A DNA stretch of 64,000 nucleotides from Mangrovibacillus cuniculi. Its GTDB lineage: Bacteria > Bacillota > Bacilli > Bacillales > R1DC41. The translations under genes and the position numbers were made by a program. Each line of letters starts with the position of its first letter. The stretch's first letter is position 1. The stretch is taken from NCBI RefSeq assembly GCF_015482585.1, contig NZ_CP049742.1:702501-766500 (forward strand), written 5' to 3'. Under the pieces are notes generated by a model, which did not search any database, had not been told where the DNA came from, and was given only the letters and a program-made list of their open reading frames with translations. Of this stretch, positions 1 through 8,671 are shown one piece after another.

Positions 1-1068
1 CCAATTATGGGAGCTGCTGCTTTCTTAATGGTGGAATTTATTGGCGGCATTACGTATTGGGAAATTGCCAAAGCAGCTGCAATACCAGCCCTTCTTTACT
101 TTACAGGTGTGTGGATTATGACTCACTTTGAAGCTCGAAAGCTTGGTCTTCAAGGGCTTAAAGATGAGGAAATGCCTAATCGCAAAGAAGTAGTAAAAAA
201 GCTTTATCTATTAACACCAATCCTTATCGTTATTATTTTACTAATGACTGGTATGAGCCCAATGATGGCTGCATTATGGTCTATTTTATCTACTTTAGTC
301 GTATCCGCTGTAAACAAAGCAACTAGAATGGGTATTAAGAAGACGATTGCAGCATTAGTGGAAGGTGCTAGAACTGCGTTAAGTGTAGCAGCAGCAACTG
401 CTTGTGCGGGTATGATTGTAGGGGTTGTGACAAAAACAGGTTTAGGTTTAAAGCTTGCTAATAGCTTAGTAGAGTTAGCAAATGAACAAATTCTATTAAC
501 ATTGTTCTTTACCATGATTACGGCGATTATCTTAGGAATGGGTTCTCCCACAACAGCTAACTATGTTATTACGTCAACTATTGCAGCCCCAGCCATTATT
601 TTATTAGGATATCCTGAATTATCTGCTCATTTATTCGTGTTCTATTTCGGTATTATTGCAGATATTACACCACCTGTAGCATTAGCAGCTTTTGCAGCAG
701 CAGGGGTTTCAAAAGGTGAACCGATTAAAACTGGTATAAATGCTGCCAAGTTAGCCATTGCGGCATTTATTATTCCGTATATGTTTGTTTTAAGTCCAGA
801 GCTATTAATGATTGATGCTACACCACTCGAGATTGTTTGGGTAGTATTTACAGCAATTGCTGGAATGATTGCAATTGGTGCTGGTATTATTGGATTCTGG
901 AATCACAAACTTTCTGCTGTCTTGCGAATAGTAGCAGTGGTGACTGGTTTGATGTTAGTGTATCCGGAAGGAATGACTGACACAATCGGACTAATCATCT
1001 TTATTGCATTTGTTGTATATCAATATTTTATTAAAAAATCTTCCACACCAGCAGAGAAAGTAGCTTAA
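1..1068 (+). CDS. TRAP transporter fused permease, C-terminal part
   Basis: The reading frame is open from the first base, so the gene begins outside the window; 355 residues are visible. The protein is almost entirely hydrophobic, with about nine to ten membrane segments and the Gly/Ser/Thr-rich stretch MGSPTTANYVITS typical of the large DctM-like subunit of TRAP transporters. The tail after the DctM part, with further membrane helices and a short charged C-terminus, fits the 4TM/12TM fused permease class. TRAP systems import organic acids using an extracytoplasmic binding protein and an ion gradient; no substrate can be read here. A strong intrinsic terminator follows. Confidence 0.85.
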   Translation, partial: PIMGAAAFLMVEFIGGITYWEIAKAAAIPALLYFTGVWIMTHFEARKLGLQGLKDEEMPNRKEVVKKLYLLTPILIVIILLMTGMSPMMAALWSILSTLVVSAVNKATRMGIKKTIAALVEGARTALSVAAATACAGMIVGVVTKTGLGLKLANSLVELANEQILLTLFFTMITAIILGMGSPTTANYVITSTIAAPAIILLGYPELSAHLFVFYFGIIADITPPVALAAFAAAGVSKGEPIKTGINAAKLAIAAFIIPYMFVLSPELLMIDATPLEIVWVVFTAIAGMIAIGAGIIGFWNHKLSAVLRIVAVVTGLMLVYPEGMTDTIGLIIFIAFVVYQYFIKKSSTPAEKVA

Positions 1069-1094
1069 TTCATAAACTACAACTGGTGAAGAAA

Positions 1095-1132
1095 AGATGA
1101 ATTTGTTTACTTGCAAATTCATCTTTCTTTTA
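1095..1132 (+). terminator. Intrinsic terminator of the TRAP permease gene
   Basis: An 11-bp perfect stem (AGATGAATTTG paired with CAAATTCATCT) with an 8-nt loop is followed by a T-rich run. It lies 27 bases after the TRAP stop codon. Confidence 0.85.
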
Positions 1133-1201
1133 TTTAATCTCCTAAATGGAGAATGTTTATTTCAATGGCATTTCGTTATTAAACTATTCTCAACAAAAAC
1201 A

Positions 1202-1229
1202 TTGCTCTATTCTAGAAATATGGTATACT
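1202..1229 (+). promoter_or_regulatory. Probable SigA promoter of tRNA-Val
   Basis: TTGCTC (1202-1207) and TATACT (1224-1229) are separated by 16 bp, and the tRNA begins 21 bp downstream of the -10 element. Assignment is by match to consensus only. Confidence 0.55.
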
Positions 1230-1250
1230 ATTATTTATCTGTAAAAGAAA

Positions 1251-1323
1251 GATTCCTTAGCTCAGCTGGGAGAGCGCTACCTTGACAGGGTAGAGGTCGC
1301 TGGTTCGAACCCAGTAGGAATCA
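1251..1323 (+). tRNA. tRNA-Val (GAC)
   Basis: A complete 73-nt cloverleaf folds by eye: acceptor GATTCCT/AGGAATC (7 bp), D arm GCTC/GAGC, anticodon stem CTACC/GGTAG with loop TTGACAG giving anticodon GAC, T arm with TTCGAAC, discriminator A. CCA is not encoded. It is a single tRNA, not part of a cluster in this window. It is followed by about 70 nt of hairpin-forming sequence and then a terminator, so the primary transcript carries an unusually long structured trailer. Confidence 0.95.
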
Positions 1324-1340
1324 TTGGGTGCCAAACCCTC

Positions 1341-1390
1341 GGAACTCTGCTGGAACCAGAGTTCTCCATAAGTCGTTCCCGAATGGAACG
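1341..1390 (+). other. Two hairpins in the tRNA-Val trailer
   Basis: Between the tRNA and its terminator are two further stems: GAACTCTG/CAGAGTTC (about 1342-1364) and CGTTCC/GGAACG (1374-1379 with 1385-1390). They lie on the same presumed transcript. They do not form a second tRNA. Whether they are a functional small RNA or only a processing trailer cannot be decided from sequence. Confidence 0.5.
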
Positions 1391-1392
1391 CC

Positions 1393-1427
1393 AAAAAAAC
1401 CACTACTTTTTAGTAGTGGTTTTTTTG
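1393..1427 (+). terminator. Intrinsic terminator of the tRNA-Val transcript
   Basis: The stem ACCACTAC/GTAGTGGT, flanked by A and T runs, has a short TTTTTA loop and ends in seven T. The A-run makes it potentially bidirectional. Confidence 0.9.
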
Positions 1428-1448
1428 TTAGGTCTTAGTATAAATGCA

Positions 1449-1472
1449 AGAAAAGAGGAGCAAATCCCCTCA
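1449..1472 (-). terminator. Intrinsic terminator of the kyn operon
   Basis: On the minus strand GAGGGG pairs with CTCCTC (one G-T pair) around a 5-nt loop and is followed by a T-rich run. It lies just after the stop of the oxidoreductase gene. Confidence 0.6.
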
Positions 1473-1488
1473 TATTTCTAAAAAAGTG

Positions 1489-2469
1489 TTACAGCTGATC
1501 AGCTGGATAACGTAATCCAACTAAATTTCTAGCTTTATCCAATACTTTAATAGTGGATAAAGAGTATTCATAATACTCGGTAGGTGGCATAGATTCTTGG
1601 ATAAACGTTATAAACTTTTCTACTTCATATACCATATTCTTATCCGACTGGGATACAGTTATATCTTCTTTCGTGCCATCTTTATACTGAATCATTACAT
1701 TCTCTGGTGTACTGATCTTATCAATTAATATACTGCCATTCTCTCCTTGAATCTCTGAAGGCACATAGGAATTAGTAATCTTAGAATACATAAGTACTGC
1801 ATCCATCTCATCGTATTGTAGAATCATACTTCCTTTACCATCTACACCTGAATCTAATAAATAACTAGAAGCTGATACGTTACTAGGTTCTCCAAAAAGA
1901 GCGATGGCAGGAGCAACACAGTAGATCCCGATATCCATTATGGAACCATTAGAAAACTCTGGGCGGAATGCGTTCAATACTTCCCCATTTTTATATTTGT
2001 CATAGCGAGAAGAGTACTGACAGTAGCTAGCAAAATATCTTCGTACTTTTCCGATTTTATGTAAGTTTTCTTTGATAGCAAGGAAGTTAGGCATGTGAAG
2101 TGATTTCAATGCTTCCATTAGGACTACATTGTGTTTTTTAGCTTCTGCTATCATTCTTGTTACTTCTTTTTCATTTGAAGCAATTGGCTTTTCGCAAAGC
2201 ACATGTTTTCCATGTTGTATGCAAATGATAGCTTGTTCTGCGTGAAGAGAGTTAGGGCTAGCGATATACACTGCATCAAAAGCATCGCTCGCTGCGAATT
2301 CATGAATGTCTGTAAAAGTGTGTTCGGCGTTATGTTTTGCAGCAAATGTCTCAGCAGTTTCTTTCTTTCTTGAATACACCGCTGTTAAAGCGAAATTATC
2401 AAGTTGAGATGCTGCCTCAATCAAACTTTCTGTAATCCAATTAGTACCAATTATTCCAAAACGTATCAT
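1489..2469 (-). CDS. Gfo/Idh/MocA family NAD(P)-dependent oxidoreductase
   Basis: The protein has 326 aa. The N-terminal Rossmann fold starts with FGIIGTNWI, and the family signature CEKPIA is at about residue 92, the EKP lysine being the usual catalytic residue. The C-terminal part is the usual alpha/beta substrate domain. The start is supported by TTGGAGGA 8 nt upstream. It is the last gene of an apparent kynU-kynB-oxidoreductase operon (30 bp after kynB). Family members oxidise sugars, inositols or related hydroxyl compounds; it resembles the B. subtilis YulF/IolU type in length, but the substrate is unknown. A link to tryptophan breakdown rests only on position. Confidence 0.85.
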   Translation of the reverse strand: MIRFGIIGTNWITESLIEAASQLDNFALTAVYSRKKETAETFAAKHNAEHTFTDIHEFAASDAFDAVYIASPNSLHAEQAIICIQHGKHVLCEKPIASNEKEVTRMIAEAKKHNVVLMEALKSLHMPNFLAIKENLHKIGKVRRYFASYCQYSSRYDKYKNGEVLNAFRPEFSNGSIMDIGIYCVAPAIALFGEPSNVSASSYLLDSGVDGKGSMILQYDEMDAVLMYSKITNSYVPSEIQGENGSILIDKISTPENVMIQYKDGTKEDITVSQSDKNMVYEVEKFITFIQESMPPTEYYEYSLSTIKVLDKARNLVGLRYPADQL

Positions 2470-2499
2470 TTGTATTCCTCCAATAGTTGTTGTGTAAAC

Positions 2500-3123
2500 T
2501 TATGAATTTTTATCTATTAATATGGCTCTAACTGGCGACCCATCTGCATCCTTTAGCTTTAAGGGTAAAGCAATTAATTCATAGTTTCCTTCCTTTACAT
2601 TATCTAAAACGATTCCTTCCAGAATATTTAATCCATTCTGTTGAAAGGCATGGTGCGTAGGTAAAGCCTTACTGTCAAGTTGATCGACAGAAGGGAGGTC
2701 AACACCTATCAAATCAACACCATTTTTTCTTAGAAAAGAGGCTACATCTGGGCTTATTGTTGGTATTTCAGAAGGGAATGAATTTTTTTCTTTCCAAGCA
2801 TTTGTCCTAATAAGTAGTTTTGTAATGCCTGTGAAATCTACTGATTGTAAATCAACTACTTCTATTTTTTTATGATTTATTTCTTTCACGAAGGCTTGTC
2901 CAACGAAACCATCTAACGGGAGCTCATGAACTTTAGCACCTTTATCATCATAATGAAAAGGAGCGTCAATGTGTGTACCGAGATGACAACTCATGCGAAT
3001 TTCCCCGACGTTGACAGATCCAGTAGCTTCTTTCTCCCAATTAACTTTATACGAAAATGGCGTATCTCCTGGCCACGGTGCAATATTGGAATCTAAGGTT
3101 TGCGTAATATCAATAATTATCAT
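2500..3123 (-). CDS. kynB: Kynurenine formamidase (arylformamidase)
   Basis: This 207-aa cyclase-family hydrolase has the metal-binding motif HLGTHIDAPFH at about residues 47-57 and the conserved start DITQTL followed by PWPGDTPF. The family hydrolyses N-formylkynurenine to kynurenine and formate in the cytoplasm. The start has AAGGAGG close upstream, and the gene begins 9 bp after the kynU stop, so the two are cotranscribed and act in consecutive steps. Length matches the bacterial KynB family. The kynU neighbour makes this assignment much firmer than the cyclase fold alone would. Confidence 0.9.
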   Translation of the reverse strand: MIIIDITQTLDSNIAPWPGDTPFSYKVNWEKEATGSVNVGEIRMSCHLGTHIDAPFHYDDKGAKVHELPLDGFVGQAFVKEINHKKIEVVDLQSVDFTGITKLLIRTNAWKEKNSFPSEIPTISPDVASFLRKNGVDLIGVDLPSVDQLDSKALPTHHAFQQNGLNILEGIVLDNVKEGNYELIALPLKLKDADGSPVRAILIDKNS

Positions 3124-3132
3124 ATGGCCTCC

Positions 3133-4383
3133 TTATGCGACGATATTTCTGCCTTCCTCATATTTTTCATATTCCTTGTTTTCCATTATCTCCTTTAATA
3201 TCATAGCAACTTTCCACACATCTTCAAAGTTGTTATATAAAGCAATAGGAGCAAGGCGAATAATATTAGGAGACCGGAAATCAGGTATAACACCAGATGC
3301 TTTTAGAGCTTTACAAATTCTCGCAGCTTCATCATGTTGCAGGCTTACGTGTCCGCCACGTCGATGGTCTTCTCTGGGATTACAAATTGTTAGTTCAGGA
3401 GTAAACTCTTCTAAAAGAAACATTAAATAATTAGTTAATTTTAAAGACTTTTCTCTTATGAGCGTAATAGATGCTTCCTCAAAAATTTCTAGTGATCCAA
3501 GTAATGGTGCACAACTAAAAATATGAGGAGTACCTATTTGAAACTTACCGACGTCTTCTGAAGGTGTAATAGTGTGGTCCATATCAAATTGCTTCTCCTT
3601 TTTAGAACCAAACCAACCGGACAAACCTGGTTTTAGAGAATGATGTTTTTCGTGTACATACAATCCTCCAACACCTCCTGGACCACTATTTAAATATTTA
3701 TAATTACACCATACAGCGAAATCTACACCCCAATCATGCAGGTTATGTGGAAGAGCACCAATGGAGTGCGCTAAGTCAAAACCGATGAGGATGTTTCTCT
3801 CGTGTGCAGCGGCCGTTAATTTTTTCATATCTAAAAGTTGACCACTTCGATATAAGACGGAGGGTAATAGAATTAGGGCAATGTCTTTGGTCATCGCTTG
3901 GATGATATCATCCTCATTAAGAGTCATCCCGTCTTTGCTTTTTACTTGTACAAGATGTGTCTCTGGATTTAAGCCACGTAATTCAATCTGACTTTTAATG
4001 GCGTAAATGTCAGATGGGAAAGTCAACTCATCAGCTAATATCTTTGACTTCGTTCCACTTGGACAATAAAAGGTGGAAATTAGTTGATGTAAATTAGATG
4101 TTATGGAACCTGTTACAATTACTTCCTTGGACTTACCTCCCACCAGTGTTGCTGACTTCTCCCCTAACTTTTCAGATAGATAAAACCATGGATTATCACC
4201 ACTTGTCCAGCCATCTATTCCGTAGTTTTTCCAATCATTAATTGATTGAAGGAGTGTATTTTCAGCTCGTTTAGAGAGAAGACCAAGAGAATTGCCATCC
4301 ATATAAATTTGATCTTCTTTTAAATAAAATTCATTCCGAAAGATGGATAATGAGTCTTGTTGATCTAATTTTCGATAATCCAT
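3133..4383 (-). CDS. kynU: Kynureninase
   Basis: The 416-aa fold-type I PLP enzyme cleaves kynurenine to anthranilate and alanine. Visible features are [11 protein letters not shown] near the N-terminus, the PLP-lysine region [13 protein letters not shown] at about residue 220, and a C-terminal RLAPIALYN. The start at 4383 is chosen because CAGGAGGG lies 5-6 nt upstream; a longer frame to 4425 has no ribosome binding site. It heads an operon with kynB and an oxidoreductase. Tryptophan 2,3-dioxygenase (kynA), which usually accompanies them in Bacillus, is not adjacent. Confidence 0.95.
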   Translation of the reverse strand: MDYRKLDQQDSLSIFRNEFYLKEDQIYMDGNSLGLLSKRAENTLLQSINDWKNYGIDGWTSGDNPWFYLSEKLGEKSATLVGGKSKEVIVTGSITSNLHQLISTFYCPSGTKSKILADELTFPSDIYAIKSQIELRGLNPETHLVQVKSKDGMTLNEDDIIQAMTKDIALILLPSVLYRSGQLLDMKKLTAAAHERNILIGFDLAHSIGALPHNLHDWGVDFAVWCNYKYLNSGPGGVGGLYVHEKHHSLKPGLSGWFGSKKEKQFDMDHTITPSEDVGKFQIGTPHIFSCAPLLGSLEIFEEASITLIREKSLKLTNYLMFLLEEFTPELTICNPREDHRRGGHVSLQHDEAARICKALKASGVIPDFRSPNIIRLAPIALYNNFEDVWKVAMILKEIMENKEYEKYEEGRNIVA

Positions 4384-4580
4384 AGGACCCTCCTGTATGT
4401 ATAGAAAGATAAAAATGCTTAACAATAACTTTTAAGTACGTCTAGAGTAATGGTGAGAATGGATTTTTTTATTTTACATCTGTATAATAATTCCTGCATT
4501 ACAGTAAGAGATGTAGTTCCATTCTACAATAGAATGAAAAATTTGTCTGAAAATAAGGATAGTAGAAGGGATAGATACTA

Positions 4581-5537
4581 TTGACATATCTTTTGTTTAT
4601 TATTGGTTTGGTTTTATTAATTAAGGGAGCAGACTTTTTTGTGGATGGGTCTTCCAAGATTGCTCGTGGCCTGCAAGTTCCACCTCTTTTAGTTGGGCTT
4701 ACGATAGTAGCATTTGGAACAAGCTCACCGGAAGCAACGGTAAGTATTATCGCAGCATTGGATGGAACAGCAGGAGTAGCGCTTGGGAACGTTATTGGAT
4801 CCAATATATTTAACATTACACTTGTAGTAGGAATTACAGCTCTATTAAACCCATTAAAAGTAGAAAGTGAAACAATACGTAAAGAAATCCCATTTACACT
4901 ATTGGGGAGTATCGTGTTATTAGTAGTAGTAGCTGATACATTTTTACAAGGATTTCAAGCTGATGCCTTAACTAGAAGTGATGGAATTATATTATTACTA
5001 ATTTTTAGTATCTTTTTGTATTACATATTTGAAGTGGCAAAAAATAGTAGAGGAAATACGAATGACATGGAGGTTCGAACGGAAGCACCTAAGTGGGGGA
5101 AAAACATACTTTTCACTATTGGTGGATTGGCAGCCATTATCTTTGGGGGAGAATTAGTAGTTTCAAGTGCAACAGAAATTGCCATCTCCTTTGGGATGAC
5201 GGAAACATTAGTAGGATTAACCATTGTAGCTGTAGGTACGTCGTTACCAGAATTAATTACATCCATTACGGCTGCGTTGAAAAAAGAAAGTGACATTGCT
5301 CTTGGAAACATTGTAGGAAGTAACATCTTTAACATTTTCTTTGTACTAGGAACAGCTTCCACCATTTCACCACTAGCTTTTGAAGGAAAACTGTTCGTAG
5401 ATTTGATCTTAATGATCATACTGACTTTTGTTTTACTCGTATTCTCTAGAACGAATTATCGAGTGGGGAAAATGGAAGGACTTTTTCTTGCATTGGTTTA
5501 CATTGGTTATATGATCTTCATTATCATTCGAAATTAA
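4581..5537 (+). CDS. Calcium/sodium antiporter, CaCA family
   Basis: The 318-aa protein has about ten membrane segments in two inverted halves. Each half carries the alpha-repeat signature: TIVAFGTSSPE with GNVIGSNIFNI in the first, and TIVAVGTSLPE with GNIVGSNIFNI in the second. These acidic and Asn residues bind the exchanged cations. This is the YrbG-like K+-independent type of Na+/Ca2+ exchanger. The likely start is TTG, with AGAAGGG about 10 nt upstream. It is divergent from the kyn operon; its 3' end runs into repeat R1 copy 1. Confidence 0.92.
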   Translation: MTYLLFIIGLVLLIKGADFFVDGSSKIARGLQVPPLLVGLTIVAFGTSSPEATVSIIAALDGTAGVALGNVIGSNIFNITLVVGITALLNPLKVESETIRKEIPFTLLGSIVLLVVVADTFLQGFQADALTRSDGIILLLIFSIFLYYIFEVAKNSRGNTNDMEVRTEAPKWGKNILFTIGGLAAIIFGGELVVSSATEIAISFGMTETLVGLTIVAVGTSLPELITSITAALKKESDIALGNIVGSNIFNIFFVLGTASTISPLAFEGKLFVDLILMIILTFVLLVFSRTNYRVGKMEGLFLALVYIGYMIFIIIRN

Positions 5538-5552
5538 ACTGATTATTACACC

Positions 5553-5709
5553 AGAAAGATAGGCTTGTACAAAACTAAAAAAGGTACATTTATAAAAACG
5601 AATGTACCTTTTTGCGTTCTATTTGGATATAAAATACTGCAGAATTAATGCCTTTGCAGCGTAAATCCCTGTGCAGTCACTACTGGTTTATATCACAGCT
5701 TCTTCTGTT
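5553..5709 (+). repeat. R1 repeat copy 1 (core-less), with bidirectional terminator
   Basis: The order of modules is a degenerate left end (AGGCTTGTACAAAA), hairpin GGTACATT/AATGTACC between A and T runs (5577-5613), a conserved TACTGCAGAATTA spacer, AAATCCCTGTGCAGTCA, and a degenerate right end. The GC-rich core found in copies 3-5 is absent. The hairpin works as a terminator in both directions and lies between two convergent genes. Confidence 0.75.
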
Positions 5710-5734
5710 TAAAAAGTATAGTGTTTTCTACATA

Positions 5735-6211
5735 TTAACTATTCGTTTTCGTTGGCTCTGCGTATCCTTCTTTGTATTCCTCTTCTACTACTTTACGAAT
5801 TTCATCAAGAGGAGTTCCTTTTTCTGTTTCGATAATTGTATATGCAGCGATATCTAAACAAACAGGACAATTTGTTGCATGATCCGTCCATTCAATATCT
5901 TCCTTATTTTTATGGTCACTCTTAATAAAGCAATCGTAGGCGCTAGTATGCCCAACACTATCGCCACATCCACAATAACAAGGCATCTGTTCTAATTCCT
6001 CTTGATATTGAGCTACTCCAAGATAAATACGTTTAATGTCTGGAGGATCTTCCTCTAAAAAGCTTGGTAAAACAGTACGATTCTCTGTCATCTCAATCAA
6101 GTCACCATGATTTTCTTTTGTATGTTCTGGTGAAGCTTCATTGGTAGAGCACGCGGATAATACTAGTAAAACTGCTAGAGGTAAGGCCTTTGTCCATTTA
6201 GCTATTTTCAT
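5735..6211 (-). CDS. PCYCGC-motif lipoprotein
   Basis: The 158-aa protein has a signal peptide and lipobox LSAC at about residue 20, so it is likely anchored to the outer face of the membrane. The centre carries the cysteine-rich signature MPCYCGCGD followed by a second pair, NCPVCLD, as in the PCYCGC family of unknown function; the spaced Cys/His residues suggest metal or heme binding, which is inference. The start at 6211 (MKIAKW) is preferred because GGAGAC is properly spaced; the upstream ATG at 6235 lacks a ribosome binding site. It is a single gene ending in repeat R1 copy 1. Confidence 0.85.
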   Translation of the reverse strand: MKIAKWTKALPLAVLLVLSACSTNEASPEHTKENHGDLIEMTENRTVLPSFLEEDPPDIKRIYLGVAQYQEELEQMPCYCGCGDSVGHTSAYDCFIKSDHKNKEDIEWTDHATNCPVCLDIAAYTIIETEKGTPLDEIRKVVEEEYKEGYAEPTKTNS

Positions 6212-6386
6212 GCTGTAGTCTCCTTTTTTACTCATTACATTTATCCTACCATAAATTTTAAATTTTCATGTAGTTGAAATGCTTTACGGTGACTATGTAA
6301 ACTTGCAAATACCACCAATGGAAGTATGAATAGTTTTACAGGCTGCGTTTATCCTAAAGTTATGATAATAGGGAAGGGGTGAGGCT

Positions 6387-7616
6387 ATGTTAAAGAAATA
6401 TAGAAAATGGATTGTTTATTCTACAGGCATATCCATCCTTTTATCTATCGCTATATTTGTTATGAACAAACAAGTTCAACATGAAGCAATAGAATACGAC
6501 AAAAGGCACCCTATACATATGACTACGTTACAAAATGGAGAAGTTGAAATAATTTCAGAAGGGAAAGAATTGTACAGTTCTCTTATTAATGACATCCATA
6601 AGGCAAGGGAACGAGTGTATATGCAGTTCTTTATCATTCGTTATGATGAACAAACAAAGAGATTGTTAAAAGCATTAGAGGAAGCTGCATTAAGAGGAGT
6701 GGAAGTAAAAGTCACAGGAGATTTAATGGGATCAAGAGAAATGTCCTTAGCACCACTTAGCACGTTAAAGGAAAAAGGAGTTGTCTTTAAGTGGAGCAGG
6801 CCTCTTCACTCATCCTCGATCTTTCATTCCATCCAACATCGTAATCATCGCAGAATAGTAGCGATAGATCAGTCAATTAGTTATATAGGTGGTTTTAATG
6901 TTGGTAATGAATATATTGGAAAAGATAAAAAACTCGGACACTGGACTGATACGCATGTCCGTTTAGTAGGAAATAACATAGAGATGGCACAACAATTTAA
7001 GATGGATTGGGAAGAAGATAGGGGAGAAACGAAATGGAAAGATTCAAAAGTGAAATCAGTTTCCTTCGAAAGTAATAAGGAAACTAGTTATCAATTTCTT
7101 TTTACGACTGGCGCAGAGCTAGAACAGAAAATGGTATCTTGGATAAAAGGTGCAAAAGAGGACATCTGGATTGCTACTCCATATTTTATGCCCTCTGATG
7201 CTTTGGCCGCAGAAATGTTACAAGCGGCCAAAAGAGGAGTAAACATAAAAGTAATGGTACCTAAAACGTCAGATGCATGGTTTACACAACCACCGGGTTA
7301 TCATCGAATGGAAAAGTTAATGAATAAAAATATTACATGGCTAGAATATACAAAAGGCTTTTTGCATAGTAAGATCATGATTATAGATCATGATTTTGTA
7401 GATGTGGGAACTGCCAATTGGGACCCTAGAAGTTTATATTTAAACGATGAGTCCAATTGTTTATTATACGGCCAGGAAATCAATCAACGCTTCAGAGAGG
7501 TTTATCTGAACAATGAGCAATTTGCTACTCGCATAACGGAACAGGATTTAACTGAAAAGCCTTGGTGGGTAAAAGTACTTGGAAAAACACCTAAAGACAT
7601 ACAGTATTATTTTTAA
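6387..7616 (+). CDS. Cardiolipin synthase-like phospholipase D family protein
   Basis: The 409-aa protein has one N-terminal membrane segment (about residues 9-27) and two PLD/HKD motifs. The second, FLHSKIMIID with TANWDPRS, is canonical. The first, NHRRIVAID at about residues 153-161, has Arg where the HxK lysine normally sits. Between them are YIGGFNVGNEYIG and DTHVR, as in bacterial cardiolipin synthases of the B. subtilis ClsB/YwjE type. It probably joins two phosphatidylglycerols at the membrane. The start has AAGGGGTGAGG upstream. Its 3' end overlaps the convergent gene by 4 bp. Confidence 0.8.
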   Translation: MLKKYRKWIVYSTGISILLSIAIFVMNKQVQHEAIEYDKRHPIHMTTLQNGEVEIISEGKELYSSLINDIHKARERVYMQFFIIRYDEQTKRLLKALEEAALRGVEVKVTGDLMGSREMSLAPLSTLKEKGVVFKWSRPLHSSSIFHSIQHRNHRRIVAIDQSISYIGGFNVGNEYIGKDKKLGHWTDTHVRLVGNNIEMAQQFKMDWEEDRGETKWKDSKVKSVSFESNKETSYQFLFTTGAELEQKMVSWIKGAKEDIWIATPYFMPSDALAAEMLQAAKRGVNIKVMVPKTSDAWFTQPPGYHRMEKLMNKNITWLEYTKGFLHSKIMIIDHDFVDVGTANWDPRSLYLNDESNCLLYGQEINQRFREVYLNNEQFATRITEQDLTEKPWWVKVLGKTPKDIQYYF

Positions 7617-8098
7617 AAGTGGGAAGGGGACCAGTAGATGTCTCCTTCTCTCTTTTGTTCATTAACTTCGATGTCAAAGGAGTGTTTTTCATAGAAATGA
7701 ATTAAACGATCGATGTGATCCCAGTCTCTTTCTGCTAAATCACCTTTAATGCCTTTTACATTTCGCTCAAGAGCAATCTGCTTTAATTCATCCATGGCAA
7801 TTGATCCGTAACCTTTGTTTGAAGGTCCTTTAATATCGCCAATCTTCATGTGACCACTTTCTGTAAATGTAGCTTGAATTAAGAAGTCCCATGCACCGCG
7901 ATAAGGTGTTTGACAATCTTGAATCATCACGTTACATTGATGCTGATTTTCATTGGTGTAAACAATTACCCAATTATCTTGCTTATCTTGTGCAATTCCT
8001 TTAATATTATTTTTTTCTTTTAATCGTTCCATATTTTGCTGCATTCGAAAGAGCTGAAATTCTAGTTCTTCCTTCTCTTTTTCAACAAGTGTAGTCAT
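7613..8098 (-). CDS. Coiled-coil protein with GNAT-like C-terminal segment
   Basis: The 161-aa protein begins with a charged, probably coiled-coil helix (residues 5-35). The rest contains KGYGSIAMDELKQIALE and HFYEKHSFDIE, which resemble the acetyl-CoA-binding and C-terminal strands of GNAT acetyltransferases. The match is partial, so enzymatic activity is uncertain. The start is supported by AAAGGAGGAG. It is a single gene, convergent and slightly overlapping with the phospholipase D family gene. Confidence 0.6.
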   Translation of the reverse strand: MTTLVEKEKEELEFQLFRMQQNMERLKEKNNIKGIAQDKQDNWVIVYTNENQHQCNVMIQDCQTPYRGAWDFLIQATFTESGHMKIGDIKGPSNKGYGSIAMDELKQIALERNVKGIKGDLAERDWDHIDRLIHFYEKHSFDIEVNEQKREGDIYWSPSHF

Positions 8099-8507
8099 TT
8101 CGACTCCTCCTTTGAAATGTTACCATGATTATGCTAACAAGAGGGAAGTATCCTGTAAAGGTGATAGAAGAAAGTAGATGTATTCTGAAAATTTACATAC
8201 CACTCATGTATAAGCAACGTTTACTCACTTATAGGCAAGCTGTATCAGTGGTGAGGAGAGAATAAGGCTCAACTAACCAAAGTAAATTTGATAACTACTT
8301 ACCATAGTGAATAAAGATCTCTTAACTTATACGGACAACAAAGAGGATCTATAGCGTACAAACCACTATGATGTTAAAAAGTGTTTAAGGTAAAAATTAC
8401 AATTTTATAGTTCTATAGTCTAAATAAAAAATAAAATATTTGTAAAAGCTTACTGGTTTTTAGTAGACAATAGTAGAATAAACGATTAGACTAATAGTAG
8501 GAGAGTG
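8099..8507. other. Long intergenic stretch, no gene seen
   Basis: No plausible coding frame was found on either strand. It holds an imperfect inverted repeat (AGATCTCTT at 8315-8323 with AAGAGGATCT at 8341-8350) and, near its end, a weak promoter candidate for the riboswitch transcript (TTACTG at 8450, TAGAAT at 8474, 18 bp apart). Confidence 0.5.
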
Positions 8508-8590
8508 TCAAGACATACTGGCAAACCCATGCGAAAGATGGGGACGCAAAGCCACGGGCCTTCGAAAGGTGGTAGCCGGGTTGCTCATAT
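8508..8590 (+). ncRNA. Cyclic di-GMP-I (GEMM) riboswitch
   Basis: The sequence carries the conserved GEMM elements in order: GGCAAACC, a P2 stem CCCAT/ATGGG closed by a GAAA tetraloop, GGGACGCAAAGCC, the P3 arm, and GGTAGCCGGGTTGC. It lies directly in front of a diguanylate cyclase gene and is followed by an intrinsic terminator (8603-8629). TGCTC at the aptamer's 3' edge (8582-8586) can pair with GAGCA (8601-8605) at the foot of the terminator, a likely switch between folds. This makes the enzyme's own product its regulator; the direction of the switch is not certain. Confidence 0.93.
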
Positions 8591-8602
8591 ATAGTTATTA
8601 GA

Positions 8603-8629
8603 GCATCCTAATTCGAGGGGTGTTTTTTC
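8603..8629 (+). terminator. Riboswitch expression-platform terminator
   Basis: GCATCC pairs with GGGTGT (two wobble pairs) over an 8-nt loop and is followed by a run of T. It lies between the c-di-GMP aptamer and the start codon of the cyclase. Confidence 0.75.
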
Positions 8630-8671
8630 ATTTTATCAAAGTACTTAGTTGTTCTGTAAAGGCGTGTATAT

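Noticed and set aside
1097-1285. Frame of 62 codons running into tRNA-Val
   Set aside because: It crosses a terminator, a promoter and the tRNA; no ribosome binding site.
1324-1392. Second, degenerate tRNA after tRNA-Val
   Set aside because: Only simple hairpins form; no D, anticodon or T-arm arrangement can be drawn.
4499-4816. Minus-strand frame overlapping the start of the Ca2+/Na+ antiporter
   Set aside because: Antisense to a conserved gene and without a ribosome binding site.
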